From positions 7,938,501 to 8,002,500 of the forward strand of contig NC_132983.1 of assembly GCF_047496725.1 (NCBI RefSeq): a stretch of 64,000 bases of DNA, read 5' to 3'. A program made the position numbers and the translations under genes. The stretch is from Anoplolepis gracilipes. Taxonomy: Eukaryota; Arthropoda; Insecta; Hymenoptera; Formicidae. The notes under the pieces are model-generated. The model was given only the letters and a program-made list of their open reading frames with translations. It did not search any database and had not been told where the DNA came from. This document shows positions 1 through 11,076 of this stretch, one piece after another (positions within the stretch are counted from its first letter, which is position 1; each line of letters begins with the position of its first letter).

Positions 1-90
1 GATATGGGATCTTGTGTTATATATATTTGAGATAAATGCGCATGGCGCGTGGTTAGTTTTTTCTCTACGCTCTAAGAAAAAGCTTATTAC

Positions 91-161
91 GTGCTCCTGT
101 CGCGAGTAAGTCTATACATTGTGCTCGTGTCACGAGTAAATCTGTACATTGTGCTTGTGTC
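91..161 (+). repeat. 30-bp tandem repeat, about 2.4 copies
   Basis: Two full copies start at 91 and 121 and a partial copy starts at 151. Each begins GTGCTCNTGTC and ends in TACATT. The repeats lie directly upstream of the acidic Cys-rich gene, so they could be promoter or 5' UTR sequence of the Polinton remnant. That role is inferred. Confidence 0.7.
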
Positions 162-169
162 TTTCAAAT

Positions 170-682
170 ATGGATGAAAATAATGGAGATGATTATTTAA
201 TGATCATTTCTGACGAAGAGGAATCGGACAATGAAGTGCCACTCTTAGAACTATCTAGTGATGATGATGAAAATAATGATAATATTGGGAATATCGGTTT
301 AGATGATATTGAAAATAATATAGACAATTCTGACGAAGAGAGATTGGACATTGAAGTACAACCCTTAGAGGACAGTGACTATGAGAGTGACGAAAGTGTT
401 TTCGAGGAAAGAATCTATCGTGATATAGACTTACCGGAAATTAATTCGTATAATGAACTAAAAAGGATGTGCAGCATATATTTTTGTTATGCAACTACAG
501 ATGATACTTACTTCTGCGCATCATGTTTTATAAGAATGGCGTACCTTTTTGATGAGATTCGTGCTGTGCGGGAACACTCAATTAATATTTACTCATTAAT
601 TCTCAGACTATTTTGTAGCGAGTGTCGAAATCCGTTATATCAAATATTACCTTGTAATATGTGTCCGATTTGTATGATTTAA
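170..682 (+). CDS. Acidic N-terminus, triple C-x2-C protein (Polinton-end family), copy 1
   Basis: Function is not known. An in-frame ATG at 149 exists, but the ATG at 170 is preferred because the sequence before it is Cys-rich leader not shared with the relatives, and the acidic start (MDENNGDD) matches their style. The first roughly 100 residues are dominated by Asp, Glu, Asn and Ser. Then comes the core MCSIYFCY, followed by the pairs CASC, CSEC and CNMC (plus PIC), consistent with a zinc ribbon. The same order (acidic tail, C-x-I-x-F-Y, three C-x2-C) is seen at 11377-11748 (+), 25858-26289 (-), 52326-52745 (+) and 53164-53543 (+). It most resembles the 25858-26289 gene, sharing DSDYESD. 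A nuclear or chromatin role is possible from the acidic stretch, but this is a guess. The reading frame is intact. Confidence 0.75.
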   Translation: MDENNGDDYLMIISDEEESDNEVPLLELSSDDDENNDNIGNIGLDDIENNIDNSDEERLDIEVQPLEDSDYESDESVFEERIYRDIDLPEINSYNELKRMCSIYFCYATTDDTYFCASCFIRMAYLFDEIRAVREHSINIYSLILRLFCSECRNPLYQILPCNMCPICMI

Positions 683-1010
683 GACTTGTGTGTGAATACA
701 ACAAAAACTATTATTGTATAAAGTGTCGCACATACACCGAGGACTTATGTGTGAAAACAACAAAAACTATTATTGTTACGCATAGGTACGTGATGATGTT
801 CCGGGGCCTGAGATTTCAAAGCGCGGTTTCCGCATGCGTTTGCGGATATATTCTATCTCCGCAGGCTATTCGGAGAGGAGCCCTTCGTAATGTAAGTATG
901 CGCAAAATTTAAATATTTTTTAAAGTACTGATAAAAAATGTTCATTTCTGTTACAGACGCAGCTATGACGAGTTCCTCTGGCGCCTCGCTCCAACGGATT
1001 TTTAGTTTAT
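683..1010 (+). other. Spliced segment downstream of copy 1 (remnant gene 2)
   Basis: A 60-bp imperfect direct repeat starts at 683 and 742 (both begin GACTT.TGTGTGAA). A short open frame runs 661-912 with no recognisable domain. A donor GTAAGT lies at 892-897 and an acceptor TTCTGTTACAG ends at 956. The Polinton right end has the same arrangement on its minus strand: a small gene, then the acceptor TTCTGTTATGCAG near 25447. I infer that this is the matching position of a related element. The encoded residues themselves are not clearly similar. Confidence 0.4.
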
Positions 1011-1059
1011 AAATTTTATATTATAATTTTAATTCTTTTTTATATTTTACATTTTTAAT

Positions 1060-1250
1060 TTTAAAACATACACACGCACACACACTCTTTATATGTAATA
1101 CACATACACACTTTTTAAATAAACAAAATTTATATATATATTACTTATTTGCGCCTTCTTCATCTATCCCATCCTTCTTCCTCTATATTAGATAATAAGA
1201 TATATAATAAGATAACATTTAATATTATAAAAATTAATATACAAAATTAT
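1060..1250 (+). mobile_element. Polinton-like end segment homologous to 25080-25230 (inverted)
   Basis: A CA-rich tract is followed by TTTTTAAATAAA, then CTTCATCTATCCCATCCTTC near 1157, then AGATAATAAGATATAT. The reverse complement of 25080-25230 shows the same order: a CA tract, TTTTTTAAATAAA, CTTCATCTATCCCATCCTTC and AGATATAATTAGATATAA. The shared order shows that 1-1250 derives from the same end of a related Polinton, in opposite orientation to the one at 10489-26962. Confidence 0.7.
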
Positions 1251-1450
1251 CTTTTTCTCGCATACGCCTTAGCCTCCGTTTTACTTTTCCTTTGTTATCC
1301 TCCTTTCTCTCTATTCTTTATCTCGCACCCACATCTCTTTTCCTACCATCATGCTCTCCTTTTTCCTATCATTATGCACTCCCTTGTCATACACATACAG
1401 CGCCTTCCTTCTCACACGACATCATACTCTCCTTGTTCTACACTATATAG

Positions 1451-1815
1451 AACGCCTATAGCACCGTCTCCCTCTACCGCGTTGCGAACGCCTATAGCAC
1501 CTTCTCCCTCTACCGCGTTGCGAACGTCTATAGCACCTTCTCTCTCTACCGCGTTGCGAACGCCTATCGCACTTTCTCCCTCTACCACGTTGCGAACGCC
1601 TATAGCACCTTCTCCCTCTACCGCGTTGCGACGCCTATAGCACCTTCTCCCTCTACCACGTTGCGAACGCCTATCGCACCGTCTCCCTCTACCGCGTTGC
1701 GAACGCATATCGTACCTTCTCCCTCTACCGCGTTGCGAACGCTTATCGCACCGTCTCCCTCTACCGCGTTGCAAACGCCTATCACACCGTCTCCCTTTAC
1801 CACGTTGCGAACGTA
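1451..1815 (+). repeat. 36-bp minisatellite, about 10 copies
   Basis: Head-to-tail units of 36 bp (one of 35 bp near 1631). Each contains GAACGCCTATAGCACC or a close variant, then TCTCCCTCTACC and CGTTGC. The unit is a multiple of three, so both strands give open repetitive frames (RTPIAPSPSTAL on plus, NAVEGEGAIGVR on minus). These are judged to be by-products of the repeat, not genes. In the related Polinton the corresponding place holds a different tandem repeat (24795-24955). Confidence 0.9.
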
Positions 1816-2774
1816 ATTATTTATTGCAAATATACATTATGGATAAATAGTGGGGTGAATATTTTATCTATAACAGTTGACATTCCTCTCTCTCACCATC
1901 AGACCTCCGCAGTCAGTCGGAGAGGACACTCCCTCCACGTGCGGAACCATATGTATGCCCCCCCCTCAATCAGGGGGGTATTTGGTCCACCCCCCCTCAA
2001 TCAGGGGAGTATTTAGTACCCCCCCCCTCAGTACCGGGGGCGAGGTAACCTCGCCCCCGCTTACCTCATCCCCTCTCAGATCCCTGGATTAGAACTCTCT
2101 TTACCTATCTACTTATATATATTCTATATACCAAATGCCTTAAAATTAAATGTCAACAGTTCGAGTGCATATAGGAGATCGAAGATTAAAAAAGAGAGTA
2201 AATTAAAATCTTTTTAAAATAAAGTTAGAGGATTATAAATATATACGCAATACCGCAGAGTCTTTTACGTAGACCACAAGAAATTAACCAATCACAGTTG
2301 ACCTTAGAGAGGAATATTGAATATCATTGATTAGACCTAACCTAACCCTTTATTGTAACCTGCTTACTTTAATTTATATTTAGTTTATGTTTATATTATT
2401 GCCTTTCTATTATGAATTAATTACAGTTGTTTATCAGAAGTCTACAAGCGAATAATTAATTACCATCTGGCACAATACGCCAGATATTCTAATTTCGTTA
2501 AACATCCCAGCATGGGATTTTGCGAATTTTTTCAAAACGAAGCAAAAACGAGCAAATCATTAAAAGATTTCTTTTCTTAATTTATCCTTCACGGTCCTAA
2601 AGTTTTAACATTTAATTTTGGGCACTCTTTACATTAGTTTCTACATATATATCGAAAAAAAGTATTTTTAAAATAAATATAAAAAATATATTTTGATTTT
2701 ATTAAGAATTATTGATTAAGAGTTTATTTGTATGTACGTACATAAAAACCAGAATATTAAACAATACATTTTAA
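1816..2774. other. Intergenic, with C-rich hairpin block at 1955-2070
   Basis: No gene seen. At 1955-2030 there are three C-run units of the type CCCCCCTCAATCAGGGG separated by GTATTT-like spacers. Near 2035-2060 there is a perfect inverted repeat, GGGGGCGAGGT with ACCTCGCCCCC. A short insect-type CCTAACCTAACCC motif lies near 2335. The rest is AT-rich sequence without recognisable features. Confidence 0.5.
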
Positions 2775-3570
2775 ATGTCATCCGTAATACAAGAACGTGT
2801 AAGGGTTGAAATCAATACCGTGATGCAAAAGAACGGAGGGAAACTAACGATGAAAGCGTTGCAAAATTTATCATATTTAGAGAGATGTTTAAAGGAAGCG
2901 CTACGTTTGTATCCCAGCGTATTTACCATATTTCGGAAAGCTGTCGAAGATGTAAAATTACGTAATGCTTTAATTTTTTGCTCAATATATTTCTGGACAT
3001 GTAACATACCACGAAGTATATATTATCGAATGTAAAATAAGTTTAAATGCTTTAACATTTTAAAAATACAATATTATGTACATTTTCTTAAAAGAAATCT
3101 TCATTTAGGTAAATTTCAATATTCTGTAATTTTATAATACGCTTTTCAGAATCATATGTCATACCTGCTGGAACGATCATGCATTTTCATATCTACGGAG
3201 TTCACAGAGATCCTAATTTTTGGCCAAATCCAGAAGTATTCGATCCGGATAGATTTTTGCCCGAGAGAATACAGAATCGTCATCCATATTCTTACATACC
3301 GTTCAACGCAGGACCGAGGAATTGTATAGGTAAATTGTTATTTTTGTTTCTGCTCGTGTCGATAATTTTTGATAGTGTCGATAAACTTTGAATTATATTA
3401 TAGGTCAACGATTTGCACTGCTGGAGTTAAAGGCTACAATAGCATCTTTGGTGCACAATTTTTACTTGGAACCCGTAGATTATTTAAAAAATATGCAATT
3501 AAAGACGGATTTACTACTTTGTCCTTCTCGTACAGTTTATATGAAATTCATCCCAATTAAACGCAAATAG
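2775..3570 (+). pseudogene. Cytochrome P450 (CYP4-type), last three exons only
   Basis: CYP4 enzymes are microsomal haem monooxygenases acting on lipids, hormones or foreign compounds. Exon 2775-2961 carries the K-helix context LERCLKEALRLYP (ExxR motif). After an intron (donor GTAATG at 2962, acceptor TTTTCAG ending at 3149), exon 3150-3329 has the PERF-region equivalent FDPDRFLPER and the haem-binding FNAGPRNCIG with the ligand Cys. The last exon, 3404-3570, starts QRFALLELK and ends in TAG. Phases join without stops. An in-frame TAA directly precedes the ATG at 2775, and no I-helix or earlier exons are found, so the gene is 5'-truncated. A fragment of another CYP4 lies downstream at 7728-8586, suggesting an old tandem cluster. 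Subfamily cannot be assigned. Confidence 0.85.
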
Positions 3571-5109
3571 CCGTATAATTGACACGGATATTATATAAGT
3601 ATAAGAACTTGATGAATTGCAAAAATGAAAATTATTACGCATATTATACGTTCAATATTATCAAGAAAATATACATTGTGTATGTAAGCAAGTTGCGCGA
3701 TTTTTTGTTTCGGAACACACAAATGTATTCTTCATCTCTCCATACTTTTGCATGTACGCCTAAGATTTAATTAAAATTAAGAGACAAAAGTGAGTTTCAA
3801 GCAACGAATAACAAAACAGAATATGATTCTGAAGAATTTATACGAAATCAGCATTTAGTTCAAAATATTTTTAATTAATAAATTTTAATAACTCCAGAAC
3901 TGATTAGATTTATAATAGATTTAATTAATACGTATATTTAATCGATAGCTCGATTAATACATCAAAAAATTTTTCCGATGGAAATAGAATAAGTATACAA
4001 ATATTATACAAATTTATTCTTCTATTAGCATGTTTCAAGATATTGAAAATATTATATCCAATAAAGTGATCAAATAAATAAATGTGTATATTCTATGTTA
4101 AATATATTTTACTTTTAATTAAATTTTTATTACTTTTTGATATTTTTCTTCTCTCTATCTCCTTGACATCGTATCTTCAAATCTTTATATTTTCATTATA
4201 TAAAATTTTTAATATTTCAGAAACATGTTAAAATTGTATAGTGCTCGTGTTTCTTTATTTCTATTGAACATAATTTTCAAAAGTTATAACATTATTTTTG
4301 CAGAAAGAAAAGCAAATTTAAACAATATTATATACATTTTAACACTACACTTTTGCACAACAATTTTTTTGACGCTGACTTGACATTTTGATTTATCATC
4401 GCATTGTTTTCAACGTCAGTCTTCTTTAATAATACGAACTTGACTTATCAAATTATAAATGCAAATGCAAACTTAGTTTAACAAACATTAGCTAAGATCC
4501 TTGTATTCCTATATGATATTTTGCTATCATTTCATTGCCAATGCAAGATAATGATTGTCGATACTAACCAGTGAACTTTGTTCTGGTTTAAATATGCGCA
4601 CAGCAATATTAATAAATTAAGTCTGTTGATTAGATAAAAGAAAAAAATTTATTGCAATCAAAATTTTATTCTTCTCGTACTACTTATTGTATCAAAGTCG
4701 TATACGCTTATTAAGTAAAAGTCTATAATTTGTTTAAAAAAGGAGAGACAAAGTTTCTGTCAAAGAAAGTGACACAAGTGTTTCTCTCTTATTTTAATAA
4801 ACTATAAATATGTTATCTAAATAAAAATAAGAAATATTACTTCTATATTAAAATAGAATTTTCAAGAAAAACAAGCACAAACGAGTATTGTTTGTAATTT
4901 TTTTTACAGATAATTCGTGGTGAGATACTAAATTGCCCAATGCACGTGTTGGACTTTCATATATTAAATCTTTGATTTACTGAAGCGATCGACAATATAT
5001 ACTTTTCTATGAAAATAAAAATTGGTTAAAAAAAATAAAATTGTTATGCTTGTGTATTGTTAATATCGATGTCAATATTTTTAATTTAAAAAAAATTTTA
5101 AACAATAAC
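3571..5109. other. AT-rich intergenic sequence
   Basis: No gene, RNA or repeat was recognised on either strand. Short open frames here have no motif and AT-driven composition. Confidence 0.5.
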
Positions 5110-5744
5110 TGTGCAAGAATCTGGCGGTCGGATAGAGAATGACGAACGGCGTTGCGTCGGGATTAACGTCTCCTTTAATTAGATGTAAAGTTCTATACAG
5201 AGTCAATGCGCGTAAAATAAACTCCCGATAGATGGTCTTTATACAATTTAATTACGGTTGCTGTCGGTTTAACGAGACTGATAGACGCGAGTTTTCGCGG
5301 GTGCGACAGAAATTACCGCGATCTGCTAGTAACGGACTGCAGAAGGTAGTAAGAACTTCTGGATTTTCGCGATAAAATTGAGAAGTAGAATCACACACTA
5401 TCACGTCGGAGCTCAAGATCAAGTGCGCGGAAATGGTCGCGCGAAGAGGTTTTATAGCAACAAAAGTTCGCGAAGATTCTTGAACTTTCTCGGCGTTTAT
5501 TTTCTTGTCGGTTTAAATAATCAAAGTCATCTTTTGTCGACTGGTTGTTATTTGTTGTTGTTTGTCACCCCTTTGGGCGACCGTTTTTGATAAGATTGTC
5601 TTTCAATTTGCGTAGCGCTGGGACGCTGCGATTTGCGGAGCGTGATAGCAGAAGCGCGCGCTTATTCGTTGCGCAGCGCGGTGCGCGCGTCTTTACTATG
5701 GCGCGGCGATTACGATCGTTCTCTGGTGAGTTCGTTTTCGAACA
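5110..5744. mobile_element. Candidate solo LTR with 5-bp target duplication
   Basis: A GC-richer block in AT-rich surroundings begins TGTGCA and ends GAACA, fitting the TGT...ACA form of an LTR. It is flanked by ATAAC at 5105-5109 and ATAAC at 5745-5749. A longer direct repeat, AACAATAAC, sits at 5101 and 5741, so the exact border is ambiguous by up to 4 bp. No coding potential is visible. A solo LTR of a Copia or BEL/Pao-like element is the preferred reading. A non-autonomous DNA element with a 9-bp duplication is the alternative. Confidence 0.5.
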
Positions 5745-5749
5745 ATAAC

Positions 5750-7727
5750 AAAATCATTTTAAATTTCAGATTATATTTTGAAATGGTTCCACAGATTTTA
5801 CCTTCTCAAATAAAAATATGCATTAAAATAAATGCTTGATTTACACAGTTCAAATTGTTGTTATTTTTACATATATTATAAAGAATATATTCCTGAGTAA
5901 TACAATGTTGAATTTTGTAACACTCTTTGGTTCTTGATATTTACGATTTTGAAGCTGTCATAATTTTGACAGCTCTGTATAAAAGATTATACCTCACGAT
6001 TTTGTTTCTACTTAAATATATTGTATGGGAAATTGTTCTTCGAAAGTAATTATCAGTAAGAATAAAGTGAGAAAAAGCATTAGTTTAGAAGATATAACAT
6101 TAAAGTTTCATAATTTTAATGCTGTTCCTTAGATATAAACTGATAATATAAACAGTGATGTTTTATCAATATTTTAGTAAACATGTGGGCGGTGATTTTA
6201 ATATTAAAAATAGAAATATATTCAAGAACTGTATTTTTCTGTGATGGAAAGTATAGAGCGAGATGCAGGCGGAGTACCTTCCCTGTTCACATATTTACTT
6301 TATGAAAAATTTTGAAATATATATGTCAAGATTAATTGAGACTTAAATTTCTTTTTCCAAAAATATTATGTCAAAATTATATATTTTTAAAACAAACAGA
6401 CGACACAAAATTCAAACGAGGAATGTAGCTTCTATAACATAATCTTTATAAAATAATCTTTAATCTAAATGGGATTATTTAACTTGCCTCTCAAGTATGA
6501 GACTGTGATTATTATTAACACGCCCTTGAACTAGAGATATTATAAGTATAAGCCTCAGATGTGCATTTTCAGTTCGCAAAGATTTGTTGTACTAGCACAT
6601 GTATCCGCTTGAAAAGATTTGTAATTTCATTTAAAACATTTTAAACATTTGAGTGATGTTTCAATTGAACGTTGCTAGAGATAATCTATCAGGTAATTGA
6701 GTAGTACTTATTTATGTAAAGTAAAACTTTATAATATTTTATTTCAAAATTTGAATTATGGTTAATAATATAATTAGTGTAAGTACATGACTTTTATACA
6801 TAATTCTTTGAATATCAAGTTGTTAATTTTGTTTAATTGTTATAATCGTATATTATATTATTTTTGCGTATATTTTTAACAATTAGATAAACAAAGGAAA
6901 AAACACTGTTAAACAATCGTGATAATTATATAATTTGTATATTGTATGAAAACACAATGTGTTTGTGTGTGTAACGTGATAATAAATTTGATAAAAATCA
7001 CATAAAATTTTCGAATCAATTCCTTGTTTATGAGAAAGTGTGTGAGTGCTTAATTAAATAGCTCTGTTTATTACACATCAATTCTTTATCTTTGCTTAGC
7101 AGTAAAAATAAATTTAAAATAGATACGCACACACAATTTGTAGAACTGAACTTTAGACAGACATTATTATGTGATTGCTTAAGAGTATTTCTTACAGTTA
7201 TAGAGTAAATAAAATTAATAATAATGCTAAAATAACTGATACATTTTTTTAGATAAGTAGATAAAAATAATACTTGATCTAATTTTGATACCATTAATCA
7301 CTAATCAGGTTTTGCAATAGAATCTTAAAATATTATATCTTATAAATAAAAACATAATTATAAACAATAGCCAAAAAAATTTTTTTTTATTTACGCAAAT
7401 GATTTCTTGTTTATTATAATAAATAATTCATCACACTATTTATAAATATTCAAAATTATAAAATATATAAGATTAATTCTAAGATTATTCTCTCTTTCTT
7501 TGTCACTCTCTTTCACTTTCTTTTTCTTTTTTTCTGTCTCTTTCTCTCTTTTTTTCTCTCCCTTTCTCTCTTATTGTTAGCATATTTAGAATATCAACGC
7601 AATTGTGACAGTTTTGCTGTGAAACAAATATTACTTTATTACAGGTGTGATTAAAAAATCATAAAAAAAGAAAGCTAAAAAAATAAAGCTAAATTAAACG
7701 ATCAAGAATAATATTACTTCAGAAACC
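5750..7727. other. AT-rich intergenic sequence
   Basis: No gene recognised. There is a polypyrimidine stretch (CTCTTT-rich) at about 7489-7571. The region immediately upstream of 7728 would contain the promoter of the CYP4 fragment, but no clear TATA or initiator could be assigned. Confidence 0.4.
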
Positions 7728-8586
7728 ATGTTTATCACTATATTATTATTATTTATGTTTATTTTATTGGTGTATAATTATTATGTGCATCATGGAAAAG
7801 ATGAACGACTTATTAATCTTATACCAGGACCACCGGGCCTTCCGATTCTTGGCAATGTATTGCAAGCCATTATTTCACGAGGCAAGTACAAAATTTTTAA
7901 TCTATCTACATTAATTGACAAACACTCCGTCACTCATGCATGAAAGTAAAAGTTAAATTCATGAACTCTCTTGAAACGTACATCTTAGCACTTTTCTTTG
8001 CAATAACCATTTGCAATCTATTTTCTTAATTATCATTAGTCTGCTTTCAACGTATTGAGTAAAAGTAAAGTAACAATGAAAATAATTCCTCAAACGAAAT
8101 TAAAATTAATTCCTCACCAATTTTATATTTATAATGTATTTTTCAGAAGAACAGATGAAATTGTTTATTAGATTATCCAATGACTATTATCCCATTAAGT
8201 AAAATCTGAGGTGTCTTCATACCTGTTGTGAGTATCCGTCAGCCAGATGATCTGGAGGTAATAAAAGAAATTCAATTCTCTATATTATAATTTAATTAAA
8301 TTTAGAAATCTTATGTTTCACAAGAAGATTTTTGTTCATATAAAAAGTTTCCTAAAAGATGAAAGAGCAGAAGGTCGATATTTGATCGAGATTAAACGAA
8401 AATTTGAAGTACGATTAATAAATTATTTAGGTATCTAAGATTAAATAATATAATAAACTGATATTTCTCTCTTATCATATTTTCCATGATTTCAGACGAT
8501 ACTAAGCAGTATGAAACACATCGAAAAAAGTCGTGGATATGATTTCTTACATCCTTGGTTTGGAATAGGTTTTCTCGCAAGCACAG
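7728..8586 (+). pseudogene. Cytochrome P450 (CYP4-type), first exons only
   Basis: The first exon starts at ATG 7728 with an N-terminal membrane anchor (a run of Ile, Leu, Phe and Val over residues 2-16), then the proline-rich hinge IPGPPGLPILGN typical of microsomal P450s. It appears to end near 7881 at a GC-type donor (GCAAGT). A second exon from about 8148 (EEQMKLFIRLSNDYYPI) is broken by a frameshift before a QPDDLEV-like segment. Another exon, 8496-8586, reads MKHIEKSRGYDFLHPWFG and ends at donor GTAATA. No later exons follow; the sequence passes into TA microsatellites and repeats. It is therefore a 3'-truncated, probably dead gene copy, in the same orientation as the 2775-3570 fragment. 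The GC donor and the frameshift both argue against function. Confidence 0.75.
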
Positions 8587-8682
8587 GTAATATAATGGCA
8601 TTAACATATAAGTGTACATATTTTATTACTATAATCTGTTATTGATCTGTTTTCATCACAGAAATACAAATAAAATATTACA

Positions 8683-8683
<1 letters not shown>

Positions 8684-8742
<59 letters not shown>

Positions 8743-8770
8743 GAAATCATTATCGTTCTTAATTTATATA

Positions 8771-8814
<44 letters not shown>

Positions 8815-8829
8815 TATATATATAGATAC
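8684..8829. repeat. TA microsatellites
   Basis: Two long (TA)n tracts, about 8684-8735 and 8765-8829, are separated by about 35 bp. They give spurious Tyr/Ile-rich open frames on both strands. Confidence 0.9.
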
Positions 8830-10053
8830 AATAGATTATAATAGATACTGTCTAATTAATAGATTAGAGAGGTATAAGAATAAAGAACTTGATGTCATCA
8901 TAGATTGCAGGGACAAATGCAATCATGCGAGTAATATAACAATTTTTTGTCAAAAAACAGAGTGTTTAATCAACATTATTATCCATCTAATTTTTAAATA
9001 AAGGATCTCAATAAACCGCTGCAAAATTGTAACAACAAAACTATATACGTGCACCACTGATATAAAATTATTTTGATAAATTACTCAAGTTTATTGTGGA
9101 TTTTCTAAATACATCAGCATACTTATTATTGTGTTTACTGAGATGGCTTTTTTTTTTTTTTTTTTAATGGAGGAAAAGGCACCCCGGTTTTTGTATAGTG
9201 TAAGATTCCTACTCACTAAAACCTCCATTGTGCATACGTTACCTGCTGCAATATAATGGCATTGATTTAACGCTAGCCACGCCTCTTTATTTAAAGTGAT
9301 CCGCCCTTTAGACATGTCAACTCTAATCTCTCTGCAACAATAAACAACTCTATGCTATGTATATAGATTAATATCGATATAATAAAAGAAATTATTTATT
9401 AAATTTGAAAGTAAAACAGTGTTATATATAATATTAGAATATAAATTAATAATAAACAATACTAATAATTCGAGTGGATCGCAATTTAAACTGAGTTATG
9501 ATCGCGTCGCAAAGTGACCTCAACTATATTATACTTTATAAAATATTTCTTGTTCTTTTACATGCAAGCTCATTAATATAATTTACTTTTTATCTATCAT
9601 TATATATTTATTTTGAAAAGAATACATTGCAAAGCAAAACCTATCCGATTTTAACACTTTGCGACGCAATTACCTCAGCTCAAATTGCGATCTAATTTGC
9701 AATGCACTATTTTCAAAACTAAAATATAATGTATAAAATTAAATTAATAGTAATAATAAATAATAGTAAATAACAATATTATTTATAATTAATAATTAAT
9801 GTTTTAATATAAACAAATATATTATTTCCAAAAAAATTAAATATTGAAATTATAGAATGGGCCTCTCCAACGCCCATTCCCGTGAGAACGCAACCAATAT
9901 TCTTTTATCGTCTCTCCGACATTTTCATGTTACTATATATGTTCTATACAATGACGATTGCAGATAACTTCTACCATCTTATTTTATCATTGTTTCTTTT
10001 TGCATAATGGCAGCAATAAAAGCTTACAAAGATGTGTTAAATAATGAAAAATA
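8830..10053. other. AT-rich intergenic sequence
   Basis: No recognisable gene. A poly-T run lies at about 9149-9165. A short minus-strand open frame (9091-9315) has no known motif and is not supported. Confidence 0.4.
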
Positions 10054-10488
10054 TTAATTCGGGAAAGGCAATAATTTGTTGCTTTTTAGAATTTTAAATA
10101 AATGACGTCTCATGCATTTTACGTCACTAGAATATTTTTCATTACAAGGATTTCCTTTCAGGCTACAGTTGTAGCGAAAGCGGCAGCATAAATTCCGCAA
10201 GAAATGAAATCCCGTTGTATTATTTATACTTCTTCACAAATTATATCATATTTGTTTATCTTGGGATAACAAAGGCGAATATATTCTTTCTCTTTAACAG
10301 CCCATTTATCATACGTAGTACCAGATAGGCTGTCGTACACATGAAGTTTGGTGCCATCAAAATAAATACATCGCCAATGATCTGTGCAAGTTCCGCCAAT
10401 AATTTGTAAGCTTTTATTGCTACGACTAGCTTCAATTAAGTGCGGGTATTGTAAGTATAACACACTTTGTGTTTCAAAGCAAGAAGTC
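10054..10488 (-). pseudogene. Ulp1-like (C48) cysteine protease, 3' part of a gene split by the Polinton
   Basis: Ulp1-type proteases cleave SUMO or ubiquitin-like proteins, and some DNA transposons encode them. Reading leftward from 10488, the frame gives DHWRCIYFDG (catalytic His), then HVYDSL (catalytic Asp), then after a decayed stretch SCGIYAAAFAT (catalytic Cys), ending at TAA 10054-10056. An in-frame stop follows DIICEEV and a frameshift follows the Cys motif. The frame is open up to the exact border of the Polinton and resumes across it in the 26969-27073 segment. The Polinton therefore landed in this gene. It probably belongs to the same element as the Mutator/YqaJ relic at 27093-30190. 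Confidence 0.75.
10483..10488. repeat. Target site duplication, left copy (GAAGTC)
   Basis: GAAGTC directly precedes the left terminus. An identical GAAGTC follows the right terminus at 26963-26968. Six bp is the length known for Polinton/Maverick integration. Confidence 0.95.
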
Positions 10489-11076
10489 AGTAGTGTTATA
10501 GTGGGGATTCTAAGCCATGGGGCGCTGAGGGGAGTGCGGGGACGGGGGTATCTGAGAGGCGCGAGGGGTCTGTTAGGGAAAGGGGGGGGGTCCTACACAC
10601 GTTCGAAAGTAAATGTTTATCTTTGCAGTTGATTTTATAGCCGGGGGGTATTTTAGAAGTCATAAAACTGTTTTTTTTTTCTAGTTTTATGATTATTTTA
10701 TGACCATTAGAATATTATGAAAAAAGAGATTTTAAGCGCCGACGTTCGGCAGCTTTGTACCCTTGCGGAAAATCTCCCATAAAAACTGGAGCAAAATATC
10801 TTCCATAATTTTTTAGGGAAAGAACTGCAACTGCAAGATGTTTATCTTTGTAGTTTATTTATAGCCGGGGGACATTTTAGAAACCATAAAAGTGTTTTTT
10901 TTCTTTTTTTTTTCTAATTTTTTATAATCATTTTATGACCATTAGAATATTATGGAAAAAGAGATTTTAAGCGCCGACGTTCGGCAGCTTTGTACCCTTG
11001 CGGAAAATCTCCCATAAAACTGGAGCAAAATATCTTCCATAATTTTTAGGGAAAGAACTGCAACGCATCAGCGCCA
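10489..11076 (+). repeat. Polinton left terminal inverted repeat (588 bp)
   Basis: Matches the reverse complement of 26375-26962 with few differences, ending at the shared CAGCGCCA. It contains an internal duplication of about 225 bp: copies start at 10613 and 10838 (ATGTTTATCTTTG), each with a TATAGCCGGGGG motif and ending near AACTGCAA. A G-run lies near 10582. Confidence 0.93.

Noticed and set aside
1412..1803. Minus-strand NAVEGEGAIGVR repeat proteins, and a CRISPR-like reading of the 36-bp array
   Set aside because: The units are contiguous without spacers, so it is a minisatellite. The frames follow from a unit length divisible by three. CRISPR is not expected in an insect genome.
8601..9001. 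Tyr/Ile-rich open frames on both strands
   Set aside because: They are translations of (TA)n microsatellites.
9091..9315. Minus-strand 74-codon frame
   Set aside because: No motif, begins in ordinary AT-rich sequence and runs into a poly-T tract.
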